Shown piece by piece: positions 1 to 9,343 of a stretch of 64,000 bases of DNA. Within the stretch, counting starts at the first letter, position 1, and every line of letters begins with the position of its first letter. This DNA is from DATAFF01 sp963744915 (GTDB lineage: Bacteria > Pseudomonadota > Alphaproteobacteria > Rhizobiales > Aestuariivirgaceae), in the NCBI GenBank assembly GCA_963744915.1, contig CAVUUY010000009.1:248001-312000 (forward strand), written 5' to 3'. The position numbers were made by a program, and so were the translations under genes. Below the pieces are notes generated by a model. The model was not told the DNA's origin. It did not search any database and saw only the letters and a program-made list of their open reading frames with translations.

Positions 1-188
1 TCGACGAGAATTCGGCACGAGATGTCGAAGACCTCGTGCTCGACGTCATCCGCGAACGGCAGATGACCTGCGTAATTGTCACCCATAACAACGATCAGGC
101 ACGACGCTTGGCCGATAGAACAATGATCATTGCAGGCGGCAGGTCAGTTGCAATTGGCCCCACCACAGAGGTGCTTAAGAATGGCTGA
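1..188 (+). CDS. FetA-like ABC transporter ATP-binding protein, C-terminal fragment
   Basis: This is the 3' end of an ATPase gene whose start lies before the window; the reading frame enters at base 3. The visible residues begin DENSARDVEDLV, the stretch that follows Walker B in ABC ATPases, and continue through the H-loop (VIVTHN) and the usual tail (LADRTMIIAGGR). The stop at 186-188 overlaps the ATG of the next gene by 8 bp, which implies translational coupling. Pairing with a FetB-type permease suggests a FetAB-like system; E. coli FetAB is linked to iron export and oxidative-stress resistance. The substrate here is inferred from the neighbour only. Confidence 0.75.
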   Translation, partial: DENSARDVEDLVLDVIRERQMTCVIVTHNNDQARRLADRTMIIAGGRSVAIGPTTEVLKNG

Positions 189-999
189 GCTCCTACAAAG
201 CTTGGACCGTGGCGTCCTCGTCGGACTGGCACAAGCGGCCGCCGCTATCGTCTTGTGCGTCGGCGTCGCAGTCCTGTGCCGCAGGTTTGGCGTTCGCGTC
301 GAACGCGAAACCATGCTGTCTCTGGCCCGCGGCTTGGTGCAGATGGTCGCGGTTGGTTTTGTCCTCGCGCTATTGCTGCACGGAAACCTGTTGATAGCGG
401 TACTCATTCTGCTGGGCATGACCGGTGCCGCTGCCGTTACCGCGTCGCGGCGAGCGCCGGAAATCAAGAACCCCATACTCCTCTGCTTTTGCGCCATAGC
501 CGCTGGATCAGGCGTGGTCATCGCCCTCCTTCTCGCCACCAGGACGCTCAATTCGGACCTGGTGGTTCTGGTACCCGTCGGTAGCATGATCATCGCAAAT
601 GCGATGAATGCTTGCGCACAGGCGATCGAGCGTTTCAGGGCAGACGTCCTATCACACCGTGGCTTGATCGAAACCGGCCTGGCGCTCGGCGCCAGGCCGT
701 TCGAGACGGTCGCGCCCTATGTTCAGACGGCTGTCTATGCGAGCCTGCTTCCCCGACTCGACATGTTGAAGTCGCTCGGCTTCGTGTGGATACCTGGAGT
801 CATGGCCGGCATGTTGGTATCCGGCGCCAGTCCCGTCTATGCCGGCATCTTTCAATTCATCGTTGTCGCCATGATTCTGGCCGCCTCGGGCATCGCGGGG
901 CTCGTAGCCACCTTGCTCCTGCGAGCGCGGATTTTCTCCACTGCAGCACAATTGACTGCCCGCCCAGGCTTTTCAGAGCCCACCAAGGTCAGCCCGTGA
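181..999 (+). CDS. fetB: FetB/UPF0014 family ABC transporter permease
   Basis: Integral inner-membrane permease of 272 residues, matching the UPF0014 (YbbM/FetB) family. Hydrophobic segments run through the protein, and the family-type region SLGFVWIPGVMAGMLVSGA is followed by PVYAGIFQF. I chose the ATG at 181 because it sits in the 8-bp overlap with the ATPase stop and gives the family N-terminus; an upstream in-frame ATG at 130 lies inside the ATPase gene. With the partner ATPase it should form an exporter; FetAB in E. coli exports iron. Substrate here is inference. Confidence 0.85.
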   Translation: MAELLQSLDRGVLVGLAQAAAAIVLCVGVAVLCRRFGVRVERETMLSLARGLVQMVAVGFVLALLLHGNLLIAVLILLGMTGAAAVTASRRAPEIKNPILLCFCAIAAGSGVVIALLLATRTLNSDLVVLVPVGSMIIANAMNACAQAIERFRADVLSHRGLIETGLALGARPFETVAPYVQTAVYASLLPRLDMLKSLGFVWIPGVMAGMLVSGASPVYAGIFQFIVVAMILAASGIAGLVATLLLRARIFSTAAQLTARPGFSEPTKVSP

Positions 1000-1090
1000 G
1001 AGAAATGAAGCCGGCCAGTTCTTGAGGGGGAGCCGGAATTGCCGCGAACATTGCCGATCGCGGTTCATCTGCCTCACGCGCTGCCACGTT

Positions 1091-1927
1091 TCAGGCCTGA
1101 ATGAAGGCAAGCAGATCCGGATTGATGACGTCTTGATGGGTCGTGAGCATGCCGTGCGGATAGCCTGGATAGACCTTCAACGTTCCATTCTTGAGCAGCT
1201 TGACCGACAGACGCGAGGCGTCATCAATCGGCACTACCTGATCGTCGTCACCCTGAGTGACGAGCGTCGGGACGGTCATCGCCTTCAAATCTTCGGTCTG
1301 ATCGGTCTCGGAGAAGGCTTTGATCCCCTCGTAATGGGCCTTCGCGCTGCCCATCATGCCCTGGCGCCACCAGTTCTGAATCACCCCCTGAGAGATTTTG
1401 GCGTTGGGACGATTGAAGCCGTAGAAGGGACCCGAGGCGACATCGATGTAGAACTGCGCTCGGTTGGCCGCGAGGGCGGCACGCCAGCCGTCGAACACTT
1501 CTATCGGAGTGCCTCCTGGGTTGTCCTTGGTCTTGATCATGAGTGGTGGAACGGAACTGACAAGCACAGCCTTGGCAACGCGGCCTTGCGGCTGCCCATA
1601 TCTGGCGACATAGCGGGCGACTTCGCCTCCACCGGTCGAATGACCGATATGGATGGCGTTCTTCAGGTCGAGATGTTCGCACACAGCGGACGCGTCCGCC
1701 GCGTAATGATCCATGTCATGACCTTGGCTGACCTGGCTCGATCGCCCATGGCCGCGTCGGTCGTGGGCAACAACCCGATAGCCCTTGCCGAGAAAAAACA
1801 AGAGCTGTGCGTCCCAGTCGTCCGAGCTTAACGGCCAACCGTGATGGAAAACAAGAGGCCGCGCGTCCTTGGAACCCCAATCTTTGTAAAAGATCTCCAC
1901 TCCATCCCGCGTAACAATGGTACTCAC
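1091..1927 (-). CDS. Alpha/beta hydrolase, cofactor-free (non-heme) chloroperoxidase family
   Basis: Protein of 278 residues with the alpha/beta hydrolase fold. The nucleophile elbow is GHSTGG (Ser97), the acid lies in GDDDQVVP (about Asp228) and the histidine in YPHGM (His258), so the triad is complete. The N-terminus (GVEIFYKDWG, then HHGWPLSSDDWD) is typical of the cofactor-free haloperoxidase/esterase group. These enzymes hydrolyse esters and, with organic acid and peroxide, make peracids that halogenate nonspecifically; the physiological substrate is normally unknown. It stands alone, with about 205 bp upstream before the convergent end of the next region, and is not fused to the DyP operon. 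Length is normal for the family. Confidence 0.85.
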   Translation of the reverse strand: MSTIVTRDGVEIFYKDWGSKDARPLVFHHGWPLSSDDWDAQLLFFLGKGYRVVAHDRRGHGRSSQVSQGHDMDHYAADASAVCEHLDLKNAIHIGHSTGGGEVARYVARYGQPQGRVAKAVLVSSVPPLMIKTKDNPGGTPIEVFDGWRAALAANRAQFYIDVASGPFYGFNRPNAKISQGVIQNWWRQGMMGSAKAHYEGIKAFSETDQTEDLKAMTVPTLVTQGDDDQVVPIDDASRLSVKLLKNGTLKVYPGYPHGMLTTHQDVINPDLLAFIQA

Positions 1928-2133
1928 GTTTTCGCTCCTTTGGTGTTGCTGCTGCCGAAAGTTTTCTATCCATCGCCTCCGGAAGAGGATGTGTGCCGCT
2001 GAGTAGATCAGAGCATTTGTCGCGCGCCATCGTAGGCAAGGTCAAAACCAAAGATATCACATCCAAGTGTAGGCGAAATTCCCCATTGTGCGCACGGCCG
2101 CCCTGTCTCTCGCCCGCGGTCTGCCGTCTCGTT

Positions 2134-3087
2134 TTACTTCAGGGATTCGAGAAACGTCGCCGATGGCACAAAGAACAGCGTCCCAGTAACCGCCCGGCTG
2201 AAGTCGAGCAGCCGGTCATAGTTGCCGGGCGGGCGGCCGACAAACATGTTTTCGATCATCAGTTCAGTCACCCGCGGTGTGCGGCAATAGCCAATGAAAT
2301 AGGTGCCGAATTCACCCTCGCCCGCTCTCCCAAAGGGCATGTTGTCGCGCAGGATCTTAAGCTCTTTTCCGTTCTCACTGATCGTCGTGAGCGCATTGTG
2401 GGCTGACGTCGGCTTTACCGAGTTGTCCAGCTCTATGTCGGACAGCTTACGGCGGCCCATGATGCGCTCCTGCGCCTCCGTGGTCAGCGCGCTCCATGCG
2501 GCCATGTCATGGAGATATTTCTGGACGATCACGTAGCTGCCGCCGGCGAACGTGGCATCCTCCTCACCGATGAGGGCAGCCTCGATCGCTGCCTCTCCTC
2601 TCGGGTTTTCGGTCCCGTCGACGAACCCGAGAAGATCGCGATCGTCGAAATAACGAAAGCCATGCACCTCATCGACGGCCGCGACCGCGTCGCCGAGGCG
2701 CGCCATCATCTGCGTGGCAATTTCGAAACAGAGGTCCATGCGTTTCGCACGGATATGGAAAAGCAGGTCTCCTGGCGTCGAGACTGCGTGGCGCGGTCCC
2801 GCCCGAACCTCACGGAAGGGGTGAAGTTCGGCCGGGCGTGGGTTCCCGAACAACCAGTCCCACGCCTCGGAACCGATACCCAAAACGCACGACAGGCTAC
2901 CTTCGAGATCGCGAAACTCCACAGCGCGAAATATTGCCGGGAGGTCTGCGCAAAACGACCGCACGGTGGCACGATGGTCCGAGCCCGGATTTACTGTTGC
3001 GATCAGGAAGATCGCAACACGGGTAAGTGGAGCGGATACGGGCTGCGGAACGACAAGCATGCTCTCACCGTTTTCCGGCACAGTCAT
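2134..3087 (-). CDS. DyP-type heme peroxidase
   Basis: Protein of 317 residues. It carries the DyP signature GFVDGTENP with the distal catalytic aspartate at about 157, a likely proximal heme histidine in KPTSAHN (about His230), and the distal arginine in KILRDNMPFG (about Arg247). Length and motifs fit the short cytoplasmic YfeX-like class, and no signal peptide or Tat motif is visible. A second in-frame Met (residue 10) is an alternative start. It begins 36 bp after the last efflux gene on the same strand, so it may be the distal gene of that operon. A role in peroxide-dependent detoxification alongside efflux is inference. Confidence 0.85.
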   Translation of the reverse strand: MTVPENGESMLVVPQPVSAPLTRVAIFLIATVNPGSDHRATVRSFCADLPAIFRAVEFRDLEGSLSCVLGIGSEAWDWLFGNPRPAELHPFREVRAGPRHAVSTPGDLLFHIRAKRMDLCFEIATQMMARLGDAVAAVDEVHGFRYFDDRDLLGFVDGTENPRGEAAIEAALIGEEDATFAGGSYVIVQKYLHDMAAWSALTTEAQERIMGRRKLSDIELDNSVKPTSAHNALTTISENGKELKILRDNMPFGRAGEGEFGTYFIGYCRTPRVTELMIENMFVGRPPGNYDRLLDFSRAVTGTLFFVPSATFLESLK

Positions 3088-3123
3088 TGGATCGCAGTGA
3101 CCGAGCCATTGGCCGTCAATTGA

Positions 3124-4092
3124 CTAACGATTGAGCCAGACTGTCATGCCAGGTTCAAGTCCGGTCGAGTCGCCCTGCGGATCAAGCCGCAAGCGCAGCG
3201 TGCTGCGGTCGTGATCGCCCACCGCGCGCTCGGCCTGCCAGGTTGCGAAGGACCCGAGCGGCACGAGCTCGGTGACCACCGCCGGCGTCGATTCGCGCGC
3301 TCCCGGCCGCGCCACGTCAACTTTCGCCCCGACCGTGAGGCCGCGAAGCAGATCCTCGCGTGCGTTGAACGACAGCCAGCGCTTGCCGGTCTCCTCGATC
3401 GCCAGCACCGGCTGGCCGGGGCGGATGTTCTCGCCGTTCTCGGCGACGATGACGGTGACGACGCCGTCGGCCGGCGCGCGCAGGATGGTCTTGTCCAGGC
3501 GCCGCTCGAGCACCGCGAGCGCGGATGCGGCGGCCTTGACCTGCGCATCGGCAATCGCGCGCTCCTCCCGGGTCGGCCCGGCGACCGCGGAGTCGTGGTT
3601 CGCCTGTGCCTCTGCGACGTCGGCACGCGCGGCCGCCGCCTCGTTTTCGGCCTGATCGAGCGCCTGCTGCGCGGCATTGTTGCTGCGTGCGAGAGTGGCG
3701 GTCCGGACGAGCTGCACCTGCGCATATTCGAGCGTTGCCTTCGCCTTGGCGATTCCCGCCGCGAGCGAAGCGATCTCTTCGGCGCGCACGCCAGCATAGA
3801 CGTTATTGCGGGAGGCGGTTGCAGAGTTGAGAGCCGCCTTTGCCTGCGCCACCGACGCGGTCAGCTCGAGGGCCGACAGCTCGGCAACCACATCGCCGGC
3901 GTGCACGCGATCGCCCTTGCGAACTTTGATGGCTGCGAGCTGGCCGCCCACCTCGGGTGCCACGCGAATCTCGGTTATGCGAACGACACCAATGATGGGC
4001 GGCGTCCCCTCGGAACGCCATAGTGCATTTAGGCCGAGGCCTACCGCGAGGAAGACCACACCCACCGCGATGATTGCCGGTCTTTTAGCCAT
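3124..4092 (-). CDS. HlyD-family periplasmic adaptor (efflux membrane fusion protein)
   Basis: Protein of 322 residues with one N-terminal membrane anchor (about residues 5-22). A lipoyl-like half follows (EVGGQLAAIKVRKGDRV), then an alanine-rich coiled-coil hairpin (about 75-190), the second lipoyl half (TILRAPADGVV) and a beta-barrel end. Its start overlaps the stop of the ABC-2 permease gene by 8 bp. It should bridge the inner-membrane permease to an outer-membrane channel, but no outer-membrane factor gene is visible here. It is one of two adaptors flanking the same permease. The other is longer (353 residues) and diverges, so the pair is not an obvious recent duplication. Confidence 0.85.
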   Translation of the reverse strand: MAKRPAIIAVGVVFLAVGLGLNALWRSEGTPPIIGVVRITEIRVAPEVGGQLAAIKVRKGDRVHAGDVVAELSALELTASVAQAKAALNSATASRNNVYAGVRAEEIASLAAGIAKAKATLEYAQVQLVRTATLARSNNAAQQALDQAENEAAAARADVAEAQANHDSAVAGPTREERAIADAQVKAAASALAVLERRLDKTILRAPADGVVTVIVAENGENIRPGQPVLAIEETGKRWLSFNAREDLLRGLTVGAKVDVARPGARESTPAVVTELVPLGSFATWQAERAVGDHDRSTLRLRLDPQGDSTGLEPGMTVWLNR

Positions 4093-6400
4093 GGGTCCGT
4101 CTCCGCTTCAAGAAGAACGCGGACATCACCGCGAGGGCGAAGTAGATGATTGTCAGGATCCACAAACCCCGCCAGTCGCGCGCCACCTCCCACAGGCTGG
4201 CGCCCAGCTGGTTGATGCGCACGAGTCCATCGATTGCAAAAAAGGAGGGGAAGATATAGCCGACGGCTTGGACCGCCTCGGGGATCGCCTCGCGAGGCCA
4301 GGAAAAACCTGTCAGGAACAGCTGCGGCAGGCTGGTGCCGAGAAAAATGAGTGTTGGTGTTTCTGGATGATTGAACCAGGCGCCTGCCGTCTGGCCCATG
4401 AAGCTGGTCGCCAAGGCGAACACCGATGCCAGCGCAAACAATTGCAGCGGCTGGCCGAGTGTGGAGAATCCATAGAAGCGCGGCAGCACGATGAAGTAGA
4501 ACGCGAGCGCCGGCAAAAATATGGTGAGGTGCGCAACCCCGCGGCCCAGCACGGTTGTAAAGGCGCTGCCGGTGTGCTGAGCCAGTGCGACGACGGTCAA
4601 TAGCGAAGCACCGATGAGAAGCATCTGCTGGAGGATCAGTATGAAGGCCGCCGGCACAATGTAGCTGGCGTAGCCGCCCACCGGATTGAAGATCGGCTGC
4701 AGCAGGATATCGGCCGGGCTCGTGGATGCGAGCGCTGCCTTGACCAGGCTGCCGTCGATACGCGCGCCGCCGGCGGCCAACTCGGAGGACAGGGTGTTGA
4801 TTGCCACTGCGATCCCATTCGCGGTCGTCCGGAAGATGAAAAGATAGGTGGCATCGGCGTAGATCGGGATATGGACGACGCTGCCCTTGAGTATGTCGCG
4901 CTCGGCCCCGGGCGGGATGCCGACCACAGCAAAAGCCTTGCCTCGGTCAAGTGCCGCGCGTGCCTCGCCCAAGTCTGCAGCCCGCATCGCAACGCTTACC
5001 GCCCCGCTCGCATCCAGGGTCTCGACGATCCTGCGGCTGAGCTCGCTCTGGTCGCTGTCGACAACCGCGATCGGGATCTTGCGCAGGATCTGGTTGAGGT
5101 AAGGTTGCGGGTAATAGATCCCGTAGACCAGGGGCGCGACCACCAGCAGGATAAAAGCGCCGCGCAGCGCGAGCACGCGCCGCCACTCCGCGACAAAGGC
5201 GCCGCCGACGCCGCGCGGCGCGTCAATCGCCGGCAACCGCGGTGCCGCTACCGCCGGGACTGCGCTATTCGTGAGCGACCGCAGCCGCAGCACTGCGAGC
5301 AGCGTGTAGAGAGCGGCCAGCGCTGTCAGGGCTGCGAACGCTGGGGCAGAGTCCGAGAGCGGCAAACCTCGCGCCGCTTGCCCGAGCAACACGGCCATAT
5401 ACCAGCGCAGCGGCAAGATGGCGCCCCACACAGAAGAAAACGTATTCATTCCGAGCACAGGAAATCCCACGCCGGCATAACCGAAGGCCGGCGAGACCAC
5501 GATACCGGTCAGGCCAAGCCCGGTCGCGAGGTCACGCACCAGGAGCTGCAGGAGCGCGCCGAGCGCCAGATAGCCGATCAGGAACAGCGACGCGGCAATG
5601 ATGATCATCGGCACATTGCCCTTGAACGCGACGCCGAGCAGTCCTTCCAGGATCAGCGGCACCGTCAGCATGATCACGAAAAAGATCGCAAACAGCGGCG
5701 CGAGCTTCCCAGCGAGCGCCACGATCGGATTGCCACCCGCGCAGGCGAGCCAGGTACGCATGCTACGACGGCGAAATTCGGAGCCGACCGCGTAGCCGGC
5801 GGCGATAGCGACGATGACATGCACGACCACTGGTAGCAGCGTTCGCAACAGGAACTGGGCGTAATTCCGCTGCGGATTGACCAGCACGATCGTTTCCGTG
5901 GCCAGTGAACCGATGCGCGACGGCTGCGGCGCAGCGCGGACCGCCGCGCGCCTGCTGGCGGTGCCGAGACTGTCGCTCATGCCCGACGAAGCAACGCCGG
6001 TCGCGGTGAGGAATTGCTGATTGTAGAAGGCGACGACCTGCGGGCGGCGCTCGGCCTTGAGATCACGCTCGAATTGGGGCGGCACGTAGACGGCGGCAAT
6101 GGCCTCGCCTGACCTTATCGCGCGGGCCGCGGATGCTAAATCGCTGGCGCGCTCGACGATGCTGAGACCGGGCGATGCCGCCACCTGCTCTATGAAGGCG
6201 CGCGAAGTATTCGATCGATCGTGGTCGACAATGACGATTCCGAGCCCGCGGATCACCGGATGACTAAAAACCGCAGTCAGCACCACGAAGGCGAACAGTG
6301 GCACGCCGAAGATCAGGCTTAGCGCAATCCGATCGTGGAGCAGCCAACGCAATTCGCGCCTGGCCACGAGCCAGAAGCCGGGCTTCGGTCGGCGTCTCAT
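4085..6400 (-). CDS. Double-length ABC-2 type transporter permease (two fused halves)
   Basis: Protein of 771 residues made of two tandem ABC-2 membrane units. Each half has an N-terminal membrane segment, a large extracytoplasmic region (VIVDHDRSNTSR in the first, AVVDSDQSELSRR in the second) and a block of about five membrane segments; the second half starts near residue 370. Family members normally carry one unit and work as pairs with an ATPase. Here both units are in one chain, and no ATP-binding cassette gene accompanies the operon. The ATG at 6400 gives an ATGA overlap with the upstream adaptor; the in-frame TTG at 6415 is less likely. Substrate unknown; lipophilic compounds are the usual guess for YhhJ/YbhS relatives. 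Confidence 0.85.
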   Translation of the reverse strand: MRRRPKPGFWLVARRELRWLLHDRIALSLIFGVPLFAFVVLTAVFSHPVIRGLGIVIVDHDRSNTSRAFIEQVAASPGLSIVERASDLASAARAIRSGEAIAAVYVPPQFERDLKAERRPQVVAFYNQQFLTATGVASSGMSDSLGTASRRAAVRAAPQPSRIGSLATETIVLVNPQRNYAQFLLRTLLPVVVHVIVAIAAGYAVGSEFRRRSMRTWLACAGGNPIVALAGKLAPLFAIFFVIMLTVPLILEGLLGVAFKGNVPMIIIAASLFLIGYLALGALLQLLVRDLATGLGLTGIVVSPAFGYAGVGFPVLGMNTFSSVWGAILPLRWYMAVLLGQAARGLPLSDSAPAFAALTALAALYTLLAVLRLRSLTNSAVPAVAAPRLPAIDAPRGVGGAFVAEWRRVLALRGAFILLVVAPLVYGIYYPQPYLNQILRKIPIAVVDSDQSELSRRIVETLDASGAVSVAMRAADLGEARAALDRGKAFAVVGIPPGAERDILKGSVVHIPIYADATYLFIFRTTANGIAVAINTLSSELAAGGARIDGSLVKAALASTSPADILLQPIFNPVGGYASYIVPAAFILILQQMLLIGASLLTVVALAQHTGSAFTTVLGRGVAHLTIFLPALAFYFIVLPRFYGFSTLGQPLQLFALASVFALATSFMGQTAGAWFNHPETPTLIFLGTSLPQLFLTGFSWPREAIPEAVQAVGYIFPSFFAIDGLVRINQLGASLWEVARDWRGLWILTIIYFALAVMSAFFLKRRRTHG

Positions 6401-7458
6401 TGGCGGGGCTGCCAATCCAGATAGGCACTCATGCCGGGACGCAGCTCCGGTACCCTCTCGACCGGATAGGCGCGGATCGAAAACGTGCGCAGATCGAAAT
6501 CACCGGTGGCGCGGGTGGCGCGCCAACTGGCATATTCGCCCTTGGTGGCGATCAGCTTGACTTCGACGGTGATGAGGCGATCGGTGAGCGCCGGGATGCG
6601 CACGTCGAGGCGGTCGCCCACCTTCAGTGTCCTGACCAGGTCCTCGCGCAGATCGAAGTGGATCCACAGATCGCCGAGATCGATCAAAGTCACCAGAGGA
6701 ACGCCGGGGGAAACGTATTCGCCCGGTTCCACATTGCGCTGGTAGACCTGTGAGGCTACGGGCGCGTAGACCACCATCTGGTCGATGATCGATTGCACCG
6801 CCTTGATGTCGGCGAGAGCCTTGCCAACATCAGCGGCGGCGATCTCGCGCTCCTCTTTCGTGTAGCCGTTGACCGCCTGCTCGTGGGCCGATCGTGCCTG
6901 ATCAGCAACGCGCTGATTTTCTTGCAGGGCATCGGTCGCCTGGTCGAGGCGAGCAATCGGCGTATTGCCGCTCGCGGTCAGTTGACTGACGCGGTCGTAG
7001 GTCTTCTGCGCCAGCACGACGCCGGCTTCCGCCCGCTCGAGCGCGGCTTTACGCGCAGCGATCACTTCGATCCGCGTGCCAGCATTGATGTTGGCCAGCT
7101 GCGCCTCGGCGACGATCTTGGCGGCCAACGCCTGTTCCCTCTTCGCGATAGTCTCCGGGTTGTCGATTCGAACCAGCACTGCTCCGGCGGCGACGTCTTG
7201 GCCGCGAACGACGGGGATGTCAGCGACCCGTCCATCCACTCGCGCCGCGAGGTCAAGGCGCGTGGCATCAACCTCACCCTGCACCAGCAAAGGCTGCGGT
7301 CGGATCATATACCACATCGAAAGGCCAGCAACGGCGGCGACCACGAAGCCGACAATGATGGCCGGAACGCGGGTGGACGCTGGAGCCTTGCCTTTCGGCG
7401 CTTCCGTTGGCTCCTTAGGCTCCGCTTTTGTTTCCACGGCAGGCGTCTGAATGTCCAA
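6397..7458 (-). CDS. HlyD-family secretion protein (membrane fusion protein)
   Basis: Protein of 353 residues with a proline/lysine-rich cytoplasmic start, one membrane segment at about 31-52, then the paired lipoyl halves around a coiled coil (about 100-220) and a C-terminal beta-barrel ending PGMSAYLDW. No ATG fits; the start appears to be TTG at 7458, with GGAG seven bases upstream. The stop overlaps the ATG of the ABC-2 permease (ATGA), so the two are translationally coupled. It begins 27 bp after the TPR gene. Together these genes look like a tripartite-type export system lacking a visible outer-membrane component. Confidence 0.85.
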   Translation of the reverse strand: MDIQTPAVETKAEPKEPTEAPKGKAPASTRVPAIIVGFVVAAVAGLSMWYMIRPQPLLVQGEVDATRLDLAARVDGRVADIPVVRGQDVAAGAVLVRIDNPETIAKREQALAAKIVAEAQLANINAGTRIEVIAARKAALERAEAGVVLAQKTYDRVSQLTASGNTPIARLDQATDALQENQRVADQARSAHEQAVNGYTKEEREIAAADVGKALADIKAVQSIIDQMVVYAPVASQVYQRNVEPGEYVSPGVPLVTLIDLGDLWIHFDLREDLVRTLKVGDRLDVRIPALTDRLITVEVKLIATKGEYASWRATRATGDFDLRTFSIRAYPVERVPELRPGMSAYLDWQPRQ

Positions 7459-7485
7459 TCGAGCTCTCCGTTTGGGCCGTTGCCG

Positions 7486-8341
7486 TCAGACTACCGACTC
7501 GCCAGCAGCTGCGGCCTCATCGGCACTCACGGCTATTGCATCCATCTGCTCCACCGCACGGCGTGTCGGACGATTCGCTACATTCGCGCGCGCGAGCTCG
7601 AGCGCTCGCCGGCGATCATTGCCGCTGCCGGCATAGAACTCTGCCGCATGGTCCGCGAAGGCGAGCGGATGCTGCGCGAGAAGCCTGTCGAAGCCGCGTC
7701 GTGCAGCGTCGAGCTGTGTCTGGGCTTCCTCGAGCCTGCCTTGGGCTCGCAGCACCTCGGCAAGCCGCCAATGGACCTCGGGATCGCCGGTTGAAAGCGT
7801 CGGCAGAAGCAGCGTCTCGGCGTCGGCCGTCCGGCCCTGGCTCAGGTAGACCTCCGCGAGATGCACGCGCGCCTTCGCGTAAGCCGGCAGGTAAGCGATG
7901 GCGCGCTCATACCAGGCGGCAGCGCGGTTCAGATTCGGCTTGGGAACGAGTTCCCCCCACAACAAGCCGAGCTGGAAACAGACCCAGGCCAACGGGAAAG
8001 GCGAAAAGCCGTCATAGGCATGAAACGCCCCTTGATAAATGGCGTCCGCTTCGGCGAACCGCTCGAGATCGGTCAACACGGCACCGAGAGGAACCAGGTC
8101 TTCGATGCGGGCGCTTGCCGCGGCGTTCTGCCGGCGCGCAGCGAGCACCGCTCAAGCTCCACGCCACAGGCCTGATCGATTGCCAGCAATTGGTGCTCTA
8201 TCGGCTTCCGCGCCCCATCCATCTGCGCGGCCCGCGCAAGATGCGCTCTTGCATCCTGGAACCGATGCGCGGTCGAGGCGACTTTTTGTCGACAGTCTGG
8301 GCCTCGTCCGATCCGGCTGGTGTTTTTGTTTCCGTTGCCAT
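7486..8341 (-). pseudogene. TPR-repeat protein, two frameshifts
   Basis: The intact C-terminal 220 residues show helical tetratricopeptide-type repeats (for example AEADAIYQGAFHAYDG, AAWYERAIAYLPAYAKAR, LLPTLSTGDPEVHWRLAEVL). Upstream, the same gene continues in other frames. An ATG at 8341 with an AGGAAAGG ribosome site opens MATETKTPAGSDEAQ. A shift near 8275 leads into a helix-rich stretch (ARAHLARAAQMDGARK), and a second shift near 8148 returns to the frame of the long C-terminal part. The repaired protein would be about 285 residues. It sits at the head of the efflux operon. Either it is a decayed gene or the sequence holds two single-base errors; TPR character is clear, precise role unknown. 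Confidence 0.6.
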
Positions 8342-8722
8342 GGATGCCTTTCCTTTCGCCTTTCTTCAACTCGAACGGGCTGCCAATCCAATGTCTCGCA
8401 TTGTCTCCTTGACTTGGGTTCCAATCCGGACGAATTCCCGGTTGTTGCTCGGGGCTTATTTTGCTCCAACACAGGCGCAGTGTCGAGTGCATGACTAGGC
8501 GGCTCTTGGTCCGTGATCAGGTGTTGGCAGAGCGCTGGGGTGTGCCATTCGTCGACAATACTATTGTCAGCAGAAGCCCAATCTGAAGAAGAGGCAAAGG
8601 TCAGCTATTCTAACCGGGGAAGGGCCGGCGCAGTGCCGGTTAACGGGAATGGAAGAATGGGTTGACAGATGACATGCAGTTCTCCAGCACTCGTGCGCCA
8701 GCGTTGAACCGGGGCAGCTTTC
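8342..8722. other. Intergenic stretch of 381 bp
   Basis: This separates the minus-strand efflux operon from the plus-strand nitroreductase gene, so it should hold two divergent promoters. I see no convincing gene. A 32-codon open frame at 8491-8589 (MTRRLLVRDQVLAERWGV...) has no good ribosome site and no recognisable family. Base composition is lower in GC than the downstream backbone, and the efflux block to its left is also less GC-rich. No insertion-sequence ends or tRNA-like sequence were seen. Confidence 0.4.
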
Positions 8723-9340
8723 ATGACCGTGCAACTCACCGAGGGACTACCGCCCGAGGCGCTCAATGATCTCAGCGACACTCTGAGCCTGCTTGCCACG
8801 CGGCGTTCGGCATCGGCCAAGGCGATGCAGGAGCCGGGGCCGTCGCGCGAGCAGCTCGAGCAAATTCTCGAGATCGCGGTGCGGGTGCCGGACCATGGCA
8901 AGCTCACGCCATGGCGCTTCATCATTTTCGAAGGCGATGGACGGGCGGCGTTCGGCCGGATCCTCGAAGCGCGCTGGCGGGAGCTTCATCCGCAGCACGG
9001 CGCCGAGAGCCTGGCGCAGGCCCGCCAGATGTTCGAGCGGGTGCCGGTCGTCATCTGCGTCGTGTCGCGGGCGGCGCCGCATCCCAAGATTCCCGAATGG
9101 GAGCAGCAGCTGTCGGCCGGCGCGGTGTGCCAGAACATCCTGATCGCGGCAACGGCAATGAGCATCGGCTGCCAATGGATGACCGACTGGTGCGCCTATG
9201 ACCCGGTGACCACCGCGGCCATGGGTCTCGAACGCGGCGAGCGGGTGGCCGGCCTCGTCTATCTCGGCGAGCCGGCGGAGGTGCTGACCGATCGGCCGCG
9301 GCCGGTGGCGGCAAGCCTGACCACGCGCTGGACCGGTTGA
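8723..9340 (+). CDS. Nitroreductase family protein (YdjA-like)
   Basis: FMN-dependent oxidoreductase of 205 residues. The N-terminal LLATRRSASAKAM is the flavin phosphate-binding arginine cluster of nitroreductases, and RVPDHGKLTPWRFIIFEGD is the family active-site strand, close to the small YdjA type. The enzyme uses NAD(P)H to reduce nitro, quinone or similar compounds; the natural substrate is unknown. It is followed 3 bp later by a HAD hydrolase gene and then by a flavin reductase, so the three form an operon-like run on the plus strand. Confidence 0.85.
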   Translation: MTVQLTEGLPPEALNDLSDTLSLLATRRSASAKAMQEPGPSREQLEQILEIAVRVPDHGKLTPWRFIIFEGDGRAAFGRILEARWRELHPQHGAESLAQARQMFERVPVVICVVSRAAPHPKIPEWEQQLSAGAVCQNILIAATAMSIGCQWMTDWCAYDPVTTAAMGLERGERVAGLVYLGEPAEVLTDRPRPVAASLTTRWTG

Positions 9341-9343
9341 GCG

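Noticed and set aside
1..21. GAATTCGGCACGAG at the window start, like a cDNA library EcoRI adapter
   Set aside because: It is read in frame as ENSAR within a continuous ABC ATPase sequence (DENSARDVEDL), which is natural at that position of the family.
8491..8589. 32-codon frame MTRRLLVRDQVLAERWGV
   Set aside because: No ribosome site, no family and no conserved context; noted under the intergenic stretch instead.
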